From JAKZVK01 sp965248255 (GTDB lineage: Bacteria; Acidobacteriota; Terriglobia; Bryobacterales; UBA6623): a stretch of 64,000 nucleotides of DNA. Both the position numbers and the translations under genes were made by a program. The number at the start of each line of letters is the position of its first letter. Within the stretch, counting starts at the first letter, position 1. Of the stretch, positions 25,540 through 34,349 are shown piece after piece. The stretch lies in NCBI GenBank assembly GCA_965248255.1, contig CBDFIW010000004.1, positions 1,054,001-1,118,000 on the forward strand, written 5' to 3'. Under the pieces are notes generated by a model, which saw only the letters and a list, made by a program, of their open reading frames with translations, made no database searches and had not been told where the DNA came from.

Positions 25540-26370
25540 ATGAGCACGCTGAGCACGCGCGATTTGTGCCGCTTGAGCGGACTGGCGCGAGCCAGCCTCT
25601 ACCGCCAGGCCAAACCCGACAGCGAGCAGGTCGGGGAACTGCGGCAGGCCATTGTCCACGCCGCCTTGGACCATCCGGCCTACGGCACCCGGCGGACGAC
25701 CCAACAGCTGCGCCGTCAAAAGCTGCTGGTCAATCGCAAGCGCGTGCAACGGGTGATGCGCGAAGAGAAGCTCTTGCGGCGACGTCGCCGCACCGTTCCG
25801 CGAACGACCGATTCGAAGCACTCGCTGCGGCGTTATGAAAACCTGACGCGCGATTTCCAACCCACGGGTCCCAACAAACTGTGGGGCTCCGATCTCAGCT
25901 ACGTACGATTGGGAAACCACTTCGTCTATGTGGCGGTGGTGTTGGACGTGTATTCGCGGCGCGTGGTGGGCTGGGCCGTGGGTCCGAACCTGAAAACCGA
26001 ATTGCCGCTGGCGGCGCTGCAACAAGCGTTGAGCAGCCGGCGTCCGGCGCCGGGCTGGATTCATCATTCCGATCAAGGTTCGCAGTACGCCGCGGAAGCT
26101 TATGTAGCCACCCTGCGGCAAGCGGGCGCGAGGATATCGATGAGCCGCAAGGGCTGCCCGCAGGACAACGCGTACGTGGAAAGCTTTTTCAAGACTTTGA
26201 AAAGCGAGGAAGTCGACTGCAGCGAGTATGAAAGTTTGGCCCAGGCGCAGGCCGAGATCGGCGCTTATATTGAGCGGGAATACAATCGTACGCGATTGCA
26301 TTCGGCGCTGGGCTATCGGCCGCCGCAAGAGTATGAGCGGCTGTGGGAAGAGGCGGCTAACGCCGCCTGA
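25540..26370 (+). CDS. IS3-family transposase OrfB (rve integrase domain)
   Basis: A 276-residue DDE integrase: YGTRRTTQQL and VNRKRVQRVMRE in the N-terminal domain, then GSDLSYVRLG (first Asp), WIHHSDQGSQYA (second Asp) and CPQDNAYVESFFKTLKSEEV (Glu), ending RLHSALGYRPPQEYE. It is complete, but depends on the damaged OrfA for a functional fusion. The ATG at 25540 is a convenient start; translation would normally come from frameshifting. Confidence 0.9.
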   Translation: MSTLSTRDLCRLSGLARASLYRQAKPDSEQVGELRQAIVHAALDHPAYGTRRTTQQLRRQKLLVNRKRVQRVMREEKLLRRRRRTVPRTTDSKHSLRRYENLTRDFQPTGPNKLWGSDLSYVRLGNHFVYVAVVLDVYSRRVVGWAVGPNLKTELPLAALQQALSSRRPAPGWIHHSDQGSQYAAEAYVATLRQAGARISMSRKGCPQDNAYVESFFKTLKSEEVDCSEYESLAQAQAEIGAYIEREYNRTRLHSALGYRPPQEYERLWEEAANAA

Positions 26371-27006
26371 GTTTTCTTAAGGCATGAGCAGATCTATCGA
26401 TCCGATGGCGCAGCACAAGGCGGGATGCGGCCTCAGTAGGCGAGCACCCCGCCCTCATCGTTGCGATGAGTCTGCGGCCGGGTATTCCTTGGTGGGTTGC
26501 TCTCCAGCAGAGCCCGCCTCCGCCTCCCCGGATGAGTTGATCATGCCCCCATTGGGCTGGATTCGCTATCCTTTTTCAGTCAACCGCGACCCGTCCCTAC
26601 TTTCTTGGCCTCGCCACAGGGGTCCACTCCAGAAGCTCTGTGCCCTGACCCCGGGGTTTCACCCACAGCTCGGGCAGTTCGGGGGGGGGCAGTTCCGGGG
26701 GGGGGCACCAGGGAGCGGTGTCACTAGCGCTCGGCAGGATGGCGAAGGAGAACAAAGCCGAGAAAGCGGAGGCGGCTACCGTGCGCCTAGGGCGAAGGTT
26801 CAGGAGATGTCCAAGGCCATGGGCACGGGAGTCGGCACGGGTGCATGGTCGAGAGGGCAGCGCGGGCTCTTCGCGCTACGTCGGTGCGAGGTTCTCGGCG
26901 GTTGGGGATCAGCATTTGCGACAATTCATGCTTGACTCTGGGAACGGCTGACCCCCCCCCGGTCAGCTTCCTTGCCCTTTCGCACCCAGCCTGAGGAGAC
27001 ACTGTT
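26371..27006. other. 636-bp intergenic region with two long poly-G runs and a hairpin
   Basis: There is no convincing gene. Two runs of nine G lie close together near 26683 and 26697. A stem GCTGACC (26947-26953) pairs with GGTCAGC (26961-26967) around a loop of seven C, about 40 bp before the next gene. It lacks a T-tract, so it is not a clear terminator; it could stall polymerase or be chance. Confidence 0.5.
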
Positions 27007-28125
27007 TTGAAGATCACCAATGTGGAAGCTATCTACTTGCGTCTGCCCGAGGTCAAGGCGCTAACCGACAGCGGTCAGGACGCCTTGGTCGTGCGCGTCT
27101 CGACCGACGCCGGCATTACCGGGATCGGCGAAGTGGACTCCGCGCCCCTGGCGGTGAAGGGCGCGATCGAGGGGCCGTTCTCCCACAACATCACGTCCGG
27201 GCTGCGCGACTTGGTGATCGGCGAGGACCCCTTCGAGACCGAATACCTCTGGTACAAGATGTACCGCCAGAACATCTATGGCGGACGCCGCGGCGTCGGA
27301 CTTCACGCCATGAGCGGTATCGACATTGCGCTGTGGGACATCAAGGGCAAGGCGCTCGGCTTGCCTGTGTGGAAGCTGCTGGGCGGGGGATTCCACAAGC
27401 AGATCCGTCCCTACGCCAGCACGCTGTTCGGAGCGACGCCGGATGAGACGCGCGAGCGGGCGCAACGCTTTCGCGATCGTGGATTCACCGCTGTCAAGTT
27501 TGGCTGGGAGCCCATGGGGCAGGACGAGAAGACCGACATCGCGCTGGTACGCGAGGCGCGCAAAGGGCTCGGGGACGACGTCGACCTGCTGATTGACGCC
27601 GGCCTGGTCTGGGACGCCAAGACCGCTATTCAGCGGGCGCGCGCGTTTGCCGAGTACAACATCTTCTGGCTCGAAGAACCACTAGCCCCGGACAACTACG
27701 ACGGCTATCGGAAGCTGTCGGAGGCCACTCATCTCCGCATTGCCGCGGGTGAGGAGGAGAGCAATCGCTTGTCGTTCATCGAGTTGATGGACCGCGGCAA
27801 GGTCGACGTTGTGCAGATCGATCTAACGCGCGTGGGAGGCTTCACCGAGGCGATGAAAGTCGCGAGTTTGGCGGTCGACCGGGGGCTGCCGGTGGCGAAT
27901 CATGGTTTCACGACCTACATCAATGTGGCGGCCGCGCTGCACTTCCTGAACTCGGTGCCGAATTCTTTCATCTGCGAGTTCGTCGCTGAAGAGGAGACGA
28001 CCCTGCGTGAGCACATCACCAAGCAACGGTTCGTTGCCAAGGACGGGATGGTGGATATGCCGTCCGAACCGGGCCTGGGGGTGGACCTGAATGAAGAGGC
28101 AATTGAGAAGTATGGGGTGGTGTGA
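27007..28125 (+). CDS. Enolase-superfamily sugar-acid dehydratase-like enzyme (mandelate racemase subgroup)
   Basis: A 372-residue cytoplasmic enzyme. MKITNVEAIYLRLPE is the capping domain start. The barrel has the lysine in GFTAVKFGWEP, metal ligands in LLIDAGLVWD, IFWLEEPLAPD and RIAAGEEESN, and the His base in VANHGFTTYINVAAALH. The single Lys and the NHG block resemble galactonate or mandelate racemase-like dehydratases, but the substrate cannot be fixed. The start is TTG at 27007, preceded by GAGGAG at the right spacing. It is unrelated in detail to the exported paralogue at 22803 (different Lys and His blocks). No sugar transporter or regulator is adjacent. Confidence 0.88.
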   Translation: MKITNVEAIYLRLPEVKALTDSGQDALVVRVSTDAGITGIGEVDSAPLAVKGAIEGPFSHNITSGLRDLVIGEDPFETEYLWYKMYRQNIYGGRRGVGLHAMSGIDIALWDIKGKALGLPVWKLLGGGFHKQIRPYASTLFGATPDETRERAQRFRDRGFTAVKFGWEPMGQDEKTDIALVREARKGLGDDVDLLIDAGLVWDAKTAIQRARAFAEYNIFWLEEPLAPDNYDGYRKLSEATHLRIAAGEEESNRLSFIELMDRGKVDVVQIDLTRVGGFTEAMKVASLAVDRGLPVANHGFTTYINVAAALHFLNSVPNSFICEFVAEEETTLREHITKQRFVAKDGMVDMPSEPGLGVDLNEEAIEKYGVV

Positions 28126-28264
28126 ACGTAGCCGTCTGATGCAGCCGAGCCCCGAAGCGAGTGAGGAGTAAATCCACCACCCTACGGCCCTGAAGCCGCG
28201 AACCCGTCACTGGCGTTCCGGGCTCGGTTTCTCCATTGCAGCTGGCCGGTTTGAGGTCTACAGA

Positions 28265-29287
28265 TCAGCGCCGCGGGCCTACAAAGATCGCTTTCGCCAC
28301 CATGGCGTGGATGCCCTTGTTGCCGTCGACGAGTTGGGTGATGTTGAGGTCGACGGCGTTGCTCGAGAGCATGTAGGCGTCGTCGCGGCTAAGGCCTTTG
28401 TCTCTCACGAGGAAGTCGATCATCTCGCGCAGCGCGATCTTGATGGCCGTGTCGAGGTGCTCGTGAAAGCCCATCGTCATGAAGTGGGTGGGGGTCTCGG
28501 CTCGAGGCCAGCGGAGGCGGCGCCCCTTGTGGACATGGAAGCGGAACGTTCCGGTGAGGGCAGTTTCGAGCGCCGTGACGTCGACTTCGCCGTCGCCCTG
28601 CGCGGCGTGTCCATCACCAACCAGGAATAGAGCGCCGGGTTCGTGAACAGGGATAAAGAGCGTCGTACCGGCTACGAGTTCTTTGTTGTCGAGGTTCCCG
28701 GCGTGTACCCAAGGGGGTGCGCTGCTGATGCGTCCGAGCTCCTTAGGCGGCGCCACGCCCATGCTGCCGAAGAACGGCCGTAGCGGAATCTTGATCCCCT
28801 CGGCGAAGTCGGCCACCATGCGTTGCTCGTCGAGCGGGATGATCTTGACCCGCTTGTAGGGGTAGTCGTCCGGCAGCACTCCTTTGCCGGGGATGAAGAG
28901 GTTCAACGAGTAGGGCAGGGCGAGTTGGATCGACTCGATGCGCAATTCCAGGACGTCACCCGGCTCAGCGGTTTCGATATAGATTGGTCCGGTCAAGATG
29001 TGCGGGCCGGGTCCGCGGTCGGTGACCTGGCTGTGGATGTCACGCAAGGACGGTTTGATCTGATCGGGGGGAAGGCCGGCCTCTTCGAGCATCCGGGGAC
29101 TGGCGATCATCGAAGTGGTGAGCTTGACACGGTCGCCCGGTTGGATTCGGAGGACGGGTGGCGTCGCGGCGTCGTAGTAGCCGAATACGACGGTGCCGGG
29201 CGTCGAGGTGAGGCGGTGAAGTGCGGGGGTTTGGGCCGCTAGCTGGACGGCGATCGAGGCGAGAAGAAGGGGCGGAGTTCGTAGCAT
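28265..29287 (-). CDS. Secreted acetamidase/formamidase family protein
   Basis: A 340-residue FmdA/AmdA-type amidase with an N-terminal signal (MLRTPPLLLASIAVQLAAQ). Family blocks include GDVLELRIESIQLA, GNLDNKELVAGTTLFIPVHE with PGALFLVGDGHAAQGDGEV, and METE-like metal-site neighbourhoods. The enzymes hydrolyse formamide or acetamide to ammonia and acid; exported acidobacterial paralogues are frequent and their substrates are not established. The length is normal. It is convergent with the enolase-superfamily gene and upstream of no obvious partner. Confidence 0.88.
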   Translation of the reverse strand: MLRTPPLLLASIAVQLAAQTPALHRLTSTPGTVVFGYYDAATPPVLRIQPGDRVKLTTSMIASPRMLEEAGLPPDQIKPSLRDIHSQVTDRGPGPHILTGPIYIETAEPGDVLELRIESIQLALPYSLNLFIPGKGVLPDDYPYKRVKIIPLDEQRMVADFAEGIKIPLRPFFGSMGVAPPKELGRISSAPPWVHAGNLDNKELVAGTTLFIPVHEPGALFLVGDGHAAQGDGEVDVTALETALTGTFRFHVHKGRRLRWPRAETPTHFMTMGFHEHLDTAIKIALREMIDFLVRDKGLSRDDAYMLSSNAVDLNITQLVDGNKGIHAMVAKAIFVGPRR

Positions 29288-29347
29288 GCATCAACTATCC
29301 CATAGGCGCATTCGGTAGGTGGACGCGCAGCTATCCGTGCGAGTGAC

Positions 29348-30397
29348 TTACGCGGGCAGCTTGAAGATTCCGAAGAAGGTTTCAGGGCGAAGCGTATTCG
29401 CGCGCAGGTACTCGCAGTCCAGTTCCCAGATCCAGTGAACAATGGCGCGGTCGAGCGCACGCGAGAGGTCGTAGTTGGGACCGTACATGGTGTCGAAGAA
29501 TCGCCGGCTGATGCTGAAATAAGGGACGAAGGCCTGCGTTGCGAAGTTCGAGCGCAATAGCGGCAGAATGTCCTCCGAGCGAATGCATTCCATGCCGCAC
29601 GGGCGCGCGTCGGCCTCGTAAATGCGTTTGTCGGCCGTCTTGCCGAGATAGGCGGTGTGGTTGACGCGATAGCGCTTGGGGAGCGTGCGGAACAAGTCAG
29701 CGACGACCTTGCGGGTCTCGGGCCACATGCGGTAGCCGTGGCGCGTGATGACGTCGACGACGAGCAACTCGCCCCCCGGGCGCAGCGTGCGCTTGATTTG
29801 TTCGATGATGGACTCGAGCTCGATCAGGTGGTGGAGGGAGGCGTGGCAGAAGACGATGTCGAACTCGTTGGGAGGAAGAATCACGGTGTTGAGGTCGGCC
29901 GGCTCGAAGCTGACCCGGATGTGTTCAACTTTGGCGCGCTCTTCGCCCAGGCGCAACAGGTCAGGGTTAAGGTCCATGCAGACGATGTCGGACTCGGGTG
30001 CTTGCCGGGCAAAGCCAAGCTCCACGCCGCCCGGGCCGGATCCGAGTGACAGCAACCGAACGTTAGGGCGGCCTTGCAGACGGGAGATGACGTGTCCGTC
30101 CAAGTCGTTGCCGGTTTGCTCGCGAATCAGCGCCTTGGCCAGTTCATGGACCTCGTCCCAGGCCGCCGGTGCGGGCTCGAATAGGTTTTCGTGCGCGACG
30201 GCAGCACTGTGGTCATCGTCCGAGTGGACTTCCCTGTAGTGCTTGAGTTCCTCGTCGACGTGACGGCGATAGGCGCGCGTGCCCGGCCGGAGGTAGCGCG
30301 CATACCCTTGAAACCATGCGCCGGCGGAGCGCAAGTGGATCTTGGCCTGATGCACGCGGTACAGGCAACGCATCAGGGTCGGGTTGGAGAACTTCAT
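29348..30397 (-). CDS. SAM-dependent class I methyltransferase
   Basis: A 349-residue protein with an N-terminal region of about 90 residues, then a methyltransferase fold: LLSLGSGPGGVELGFA is motif I, IVCMDLNPDLLRLG the acidic loop that binds the ribose, FDIVFCHASLHHLIELE motif IV and LRPGGELLVVDV motif VI. A C-terminal part of about 110 residues (MYGPNYDLSRALDRAIVHW) may bind substrate, which is unknown. I use ATG 30397; ATG 30496 would add 33 residues and shorten the gap to the divergent TPR gene to 46 bp. Confidence 0.8.
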   Translation of the reverse strand: MKFSNPTLMRCLYRVHQAKIHLRSAGAWFQGYARYLRPGTRAYRRHVDEELKHYREVHSDDDHSAAVAHENLFEPAPAAWDEVHELAKALIREQTGNDLDGHVISRLQGRPNVRLLSLGSGPGGVELGFARQAPESDIVCMDLNPDLLRLGEERAKVEHIRVSFEPADLNTVILPPNEFDIVFCHASLHHLIELESIIEQIKRTLRPGGELLVVDVITRHGYRMWPETRKVVADLFRTLPKRYRVNHTAYLGKTADKRIYEADARPCGMECIRSEDILPLLRSNFATQAFVPYFSISRRFFDTMYGPNYDLSRALDRAIVHWIWELDCEYLRANTLRPETFFGIFKLPA

Positions 30398-30542
30398 GGG
30401 CTGATGGGGCAGCTTCGTCTCCGGAGCACCGATTAGGCCCACGGGCTTGGTCGACTGGTGGCGGGCTTCAGGAAGCCGGTCGTGTGGGGGGATCATAGCC
30501 CAATACAGCAATGGTCGGAAATCTTGACCGTCTAACGCTATC

Positions 30543-31427
30543 ATGGAAGGCGTGTTGCGGACCCTTGGGGCATTGTTCGGGCTGGTGATCGCCATGCTGG
30601 CGGGATCGATCCCCGCCGTTGCGCAAGAGGAGGCGTCGCCCAACGCGAACCAGCTCCTGTACGACGCGCTGCAGGCCTCGCGCTTGGCGCAATGGGACGA
30701 CGCGCTGGAGTTGGCCGGCAAGGCCATTGCGTTGGATCCCCGCAATCCCAATGCTTACTATATTCGGGGCCAAGCCTACGACTTCAAGCGGGAGTTCGAC
30801 AAAGCGCTCAAGGACTACAACCTCGTTTTAGCGATGGACCCGGCGCTTCCCGAGGTGCTCAACGTGCGGGGCGCGCTGCAGTTCAGGCGCGGCAACATTG
30901 ACGCCTCGATCGAAGATTTCACACACGCCATCCAACTCAAACCGGAGGACGGACCTCACCACTGGCAGCGTGGGATCTCGTATTACTACGCCGAGCGATA
31001 CAAGGACGGTAAGGAACAGTTTGAATTGCATCAAACGGTGAATCCCGCTGATGTGGAAAATGCGGTCTGGCACCTCCTCTGCAACGCGCGTCTGGTGGGA
31101 GTCGAGTCGGCTCGCGAGTCGATGCTTGAAGTTACGGGTGACGACCGTGTCCCTATGAAGGAGATCTACCGGCTGTTTCGCGGCGACGGCAGTATTGATG
31201 AGGTCTTCGAGGCAGTGCATGTAGGCGATCCCTCCGAGCCGGAATTGATGCAGCGATTGTTCCACGCCCACCTGTATTCAGGCCTGTATCACGAATCCAT
31301 TGATAGCCGTAAGTGGGCTCAGGAACATCTTACGCGAGCCTCGGAGGATTATCGCGGCGAGCATTACATGTGGGAAGTGGCGCGGATCCACGCGGAGAGG
31401 TACCGGCAGGGGAAGCAGCTGGATTAG
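30543..31427 (+). CDS. Exported tetratricopeptide repeat protein
   Basis: A 294-residue protein. Residues 1-28 are a signal peptide ending AVAQE. At least three TPR units follow (DALELAGKAIALDPRNPNAYY, FDKALKDYNLVLAMDPALPE and IDASIEDFTHAIQLKPEDGP), then a helical C-terminal half with no known family. The build recalls NlpI-type periplasmic scaffolds, but there is no lipobox Cys. It is divergent from the methyltransferase. The partner is unknown. Confidence 0.8.
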   Translation: MEGVLRTLGALFGLVIAMLAGSIPAVAQEEASPNANQLLYDALQASRLAQWDDALELAGKAIALDPRNPNAYYIRGQAYDFKREFDKALKDYNLVLAMDPALPEVLNVRGALQFRRGNIDASIEDFTHAIQLKPEDGPHHWQRGISYYYAERYKDGKEQFELHQTVNPADVENAVWHLLCNARLVGVESARESMLEVTGDDRVPMKEIYRLFRGDGSIDEVFEAVHVGDPSEPELMQRLFHAHLYSGLYHESIDSRKWAQEHLTRASEDYRGEHYMWEVARIHAERYRQGKQLD

Positions 31428-31517
31428 TGGGCTACGCCGGGCGCGATCTGAACCATAAAGTCAACTTCGTCGGGCGGCCCTCGCGAGTGCGGCAAGCTCG
31501 ACACACTTGCTGTGCCG

Positions 31518-33389
31518 CTACGGTGGGGGTTGGAGCAGCATCTGTTCCGCAGCTTCGAGATTGCGGAGTGCAACTGGGTCCTCGGGCGTCATCTGGACCT
31601 GGCGGCGAAAGTCGGCCACGGCTTCGCGGTAGCGTCCCTTCTGGAAGTACTCTTGCCCTCGCAGTTGAAAGACCTCCGGGTGATTGCGGGCGCGGGCGGC
31701 GGCTCGATCGAAATTCGGCCATGCCTCCTCTTCACGCCCCAGGCGCAGTTGCGCGACGGCCAAGTTAGCCCAGAACAGTGGGACCCCGCGTCGCATGCCG
31801 ACGGCACGTTCGTAATACTTGACGGCTTGTGCATAATCCTTCCGGTTGGCGGCGGAGAGGCCGAGATTGTTCAGTAGGTGGGCGTGCTCCGCCGAGTTCG
31901 GCTCCACCACCTCTTCAGCCTTCTCCCAAGCGCCCCTGGCCTGGGCCTCGAGCAGGGCCATCAGCCGGGTCGGCGGGGCGATGCGCCGCGATGGTGGCCG
32001 GCCTTCAACGCTCAACTCGGCACGAAGGGCCGCCAGGCGGTCGTTGTACACCTTGCCGAGCCACACCCAGGGGCGGGCCTTGCCAGGTGACTTCTTGACC
32101 GTATCCGTCCACAGAGCCACCGAGTCCGCCCAGATCGTGCTCCGCTGGCAGGTGCCGACGGAGTAAACTGCCACGATCGCGATGAGAACTGCATAAGCGG
32201 CATGCAGGTTGGGTTGCCAGTAGCGCGCAATCGCCGCAGTCCCGGCGATCAGCAGCCCCAGCATCGGGAGGTAGAGGTGGCGTTCCGCCGCGTAATCGAG
32301 GAACGGGAAGAAGCTGGATGTCGGCGCCAGTGTGCCGAAAAATAGCAAGACGCCGAAAGCGACCAGCGGGAAGCGCTTGTGATGGTAAAGGACAGCGCCC
32401 ACGCCGGCCAGCAACAGCAGCAACGCGAGCCATGACCAGTGCTCCCAAAGCGACATCGAGGGCGTGATGTCGTAGTCCGCATTGAGTCCAAAGGGAACGA
32501 GGATGAGGCGGAAGTAGAGGAAGTACATGCGGAACTGCGTAAAGAGATAGCTGTGCCAGTCCAGTCGGAAGCCTGCCGAGGGCGCCATCAGAAACGGCTT
32601 GATGACGATGAAGAAGCCGGCGATTCCCGCTGCGACAAACAGCGCATAGGTGGGCCAGTTGTCCCTGAGTCTTCGCCAGTCGCACCGCGCTAGCAATAAG
32701 TAATCCATCACGAGGATCACCGCGGGCAAGACCATACCGTTCTGCTTCGAGCCGACCGAGCAGCCGAACAGGAAACAAACCAGGAAAGCCGTATTCCACG
32801 GTGAGTGTTGGCGCATCGGGCTGACGAAGGCCCACAGCGCTAGGAGGACGAACATAGTGGAGAGCACTCCCGAGCGGCTGCTGATGTAGGCGACCGATTC
32901 GGTCTGGATCGGCGAGGTCAGGAACAACGCTGGGATCCCATAGACAAGGAAGGCGCGGTAGCGTTCCGGAACAAGATCGTCGAGCGCGCCGGTCTTGAAG
33001 AGAGCAAGCAAGAAGCCCCACAGGAACATCGCGTTGAGGCAGTGGAGCAGGACGTTGGTCAGATGGAACGGAAACGGCTGAAAGCCGCCCAGCCGATGAC
33101 TCAAGACATAGCTGGCCATGAGGACCGGCCGGCCGGACCCGATGATGGCCTGCAAGCGGCCCGTGCGGACCGTGCTGGCGGTCTCCTTCAGGTCGAGGTC
33201 GTCGAAAACGAACTGTCCGCCGAGGGCGGGGAGGTAGATCAGCAGTCCCCAGGCGAGAAGGGCTAGCGGGAACCACCAGAGGACCCGAAGGGTGGGATTT
33301 GGCTCTGCTTTGGGACGGTGTGAGGGCTTGGGGGTACGTCGTTGACGACGGGAAGCCTGGCCGGCCTTCGGTTTGGCGGGCGAACTCAT
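31518..33389 (-). CDS. Polytopic membrane protein with C-terminal TPRs (TMTC/PMT-like)
   Basis: A 623-residue protein. A basic N-terminus (30 residues rich in Lys/Arg/Pro) precedes about ten hydrophobic segments. GQFVFDDLDLKE after the first segment places two Asp outside, as in the DD motif of GT-C mannosyltransferases such as eukaryotic TMTC proteins. Later loops hold SIQTES-like QTESVAYISSRSG and YAAERHLYLPMLGL, both typical of bacterial TMTC homologues. The last 180 residues contain TPRs (HLLNNLGLSAANRKDYAQAV, YREAVADFRRQVQMTPEDPV). A role as an O-mannosyl or other lipid-linked sugar transferase is inferred from family layout only. It lies 5 bp from kdsC on the same strand, probably co-transcribed. 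Confidence 0.82.
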   Translation of the reverse strand: MSSPAKPKAGQASRRQRRTPKPSHRPKAEPNPTLRVLWWFPLALLAWGLLIYLPALGGQFVFDDLDLKETASTVRTGRLQAIIGSGRPVLMASYVLSHRLGGFQPFPFHLTNVLLHCLNAMFLWGFLLALFKTGALDDLVPERYRAFLVYGIPALFLTSPIQTESVAYISSRSGVLSTMFVLLALWAFVSPMRQHSPWNTAFLVCFLFGCSVGSKQNGMVLPAVILVMDYLLLARCDWRRLRDNWPTYALFVAAGIAGFFIVIKPFLMAPSAGFRLDWHSYLFTQFRMYFLYFRLILVPFGLNADYDITPSMSLWEHWSWLALLLLLAGVGAVLYHHKRFPLVAFGVLLFFGTLAPTSSFFPFLDYAAERHLYLPMLGLLIAGTAAIARYWQPNLHAAYAVLIAIVAVYSVGTCQRSTIWADSVALWTDTVKKSPGKARPWVWLGKVYNDRLAALRAELSVEGRPPSRRIAPPTRLMALLEAQARGAWEKAEEVVEPNSAEHAHLLNNLGLSAANRKDYAQAVKYYERAVGMRRGVPLFWANLAVAQLRLGREEEAWPNFDRAAARARNHPEVFQLRGQEYFQKGRYREAVADFRRQVQMTPEDPVALRNLEAAEQMLLQPPP

Positions 33390-33394
33390 GTGCC

Positions 33395-33952
33395 CTAGGT
33401 CTGGTATTGCGCGAGAGTCTCGGCCCAGCGGTTCTGTGCTTTGAGCAAAAGCTCGATCACGTCGCGTACGGCTCCGCTGCCGCCGATCGAGGGCGTCACA
33501 TAGTGGGCGGCCTCGAGAACTTCGGCGCGAGAGTTCGACGGTGCGGCCGCCAAGCCGACGCGGCGCATGATCGGCAGATCGGTCACATCATCGCCGATGT
33601 AGCCGACCTGGTCGGGTTTCAAGCCGGAGTCGGCCAGAATCTCCTCGAGCAGGGGGGCTTTGCGTGTATCGCCCTGGTAGAGATAGTGCATCTTGGCCGT
33701 GCGAGCGCGTTCCTCGACGGCGCGGGAGGTGCGGCCGCTGATAATGCCGGTCTGGATCTCCGCCCGGTGGGCCCATTGGAGGGCAATGCCGTCCTGAGAG
33801 TCGAAGGTCTTGGTCTCGAAAAGGCCGCCGTCCGGCGCCGGCAGGAAGTAGATGTGCCCATTGGTGAGCACGCCGTCGCAGTCCATCAGCAGCAGCTTGA
33901 CCGGCTCGGCGCGGGCCAACAGATCGGCGGAGAAGGGGGTGCTTTCGCTCAT
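33395..33952 (-). CDS. kdsC: 3-deoxy-D-manno-octulosonate 8-phosphate phosphatase
   Basis: A 185-residue HAD phosphatase without a cap domain, the form that works as a tetramer. LLMDCDGVLTNGHIYF gives the nucleophile Asp24 and acid Asp26; IISGRTSRAVEERA is motif II, and GYIGDDVTDLPIMRRVGL motif IV. It removes phosphate from Kdo-8-phosphate, the step before Kdo activation for the LPS inner core. Length and motifs are canonical. It is the first gene of a likely two-gene unit with the TMTC-like gene. A long inverted repeat lies just upstream of its start. Confidence 0.92.
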   Translation of the reverse strand: MSESTPFSADLLARAEPVKLLLMDCDGVLTNGHIYFLPAPDGGLFETKTFDSQDGIALQWAHRAEIQTGIISGRTSRAVEERARTAKMHYLYQGDTRKAPLLEEILADSGLKPDQVGYIGDDVTDLPIMRRVGLAAAPSNSRAEVLEAAHYVTPSIGGSGAVRDVIELLLKAQNRWAETLAQYQT

Positions 33953-33963
33953 GGGGCTAACCT

Positions 33964-34133
33964 TGCATTTCTCACCACCTGACGGTCGAAGTGCGTGAAA
34001 AGGCCGCCATGACTTCGTTGCGCTTGCTTGCCGTGCTCAATGTACGTCAAGTACACCTCCGCGCGCCAAGCGGCTCACGCCTCGTCCTGACGGCCTTTTC
34101 ACGCACTTCGACCGTCAGGTGGTGAGAAATGCA
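33964..34133. repeat. Perfect 43-bp inverted repeat with 84-bp spacer (MITE-like or giant hairpin)
   Basis: The arms are 33964-34006 and 34091-34133 and appear to be perfect complements over 43 bases, starting TGCATTTCTCACCACC and ending AAAAGGCCG on the left. The spacer contains the 18-base stretch TTCGTTGCGCTTGCTTGC and no gene. Left and right flanks both contain GGCTAA (left at 33956-33961, right at 34134-34139), which may be a target duplication with a few bases between. It lies between the kdsC start and the gene at 34350. It carries no transposase. Confidence 0.8.
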
Positions 34134-34349
34134 GGCTAAGACTGCAATTCTACAACACCGCCCGGCCAGAGCCTTGGGAACCGGGGCTGGATCGGTTTTC
34201 CAACCTACGGCATTTCACAAGTTCGTTTACGTATCTGAAAGGGGAATCTTGGGATGCTGGGCAGGCGGGCACGGGGACCCGCCCCTACATGGCAGACCGA
34301 CTAAGGCTCAGGGCAGATCCGCCGATGGACGGGGTAGGAGAGCTGTGGC

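Larger units (their letters stand above)
25130..26384 (+). mobile_element. IS3-family insertion sequence (about 1255 bp)
   Basis: Two consecutive frames, OrfA and OrfB, are diagnostic. The left boundary is placed at TG 25130 and the right at CA 26384 because IS3 elements begin TG and end CA and the size then fits; inverted repeats are weak and no clear target duplication is seen, so the ends are approximate. The insertion truncated the beta-helix gene on the left. The sequence on the right is unrelated. Confidence 0.75.

Noticed and set aside
26680..26710. Poly-G runs as a possible phase-variable promoter spacer for the gene at 27007
   Set aside because: They lie 300 bp upstream, too far from the TTG start for a spacer, and no -10/-35 pair is seen around them.
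26947..26967. GCTGACC/GGTCAGC hairpin as a rho-independent terminator
   Set aside because: No T-tract follows and there is no gene immediately upstream to terminate.
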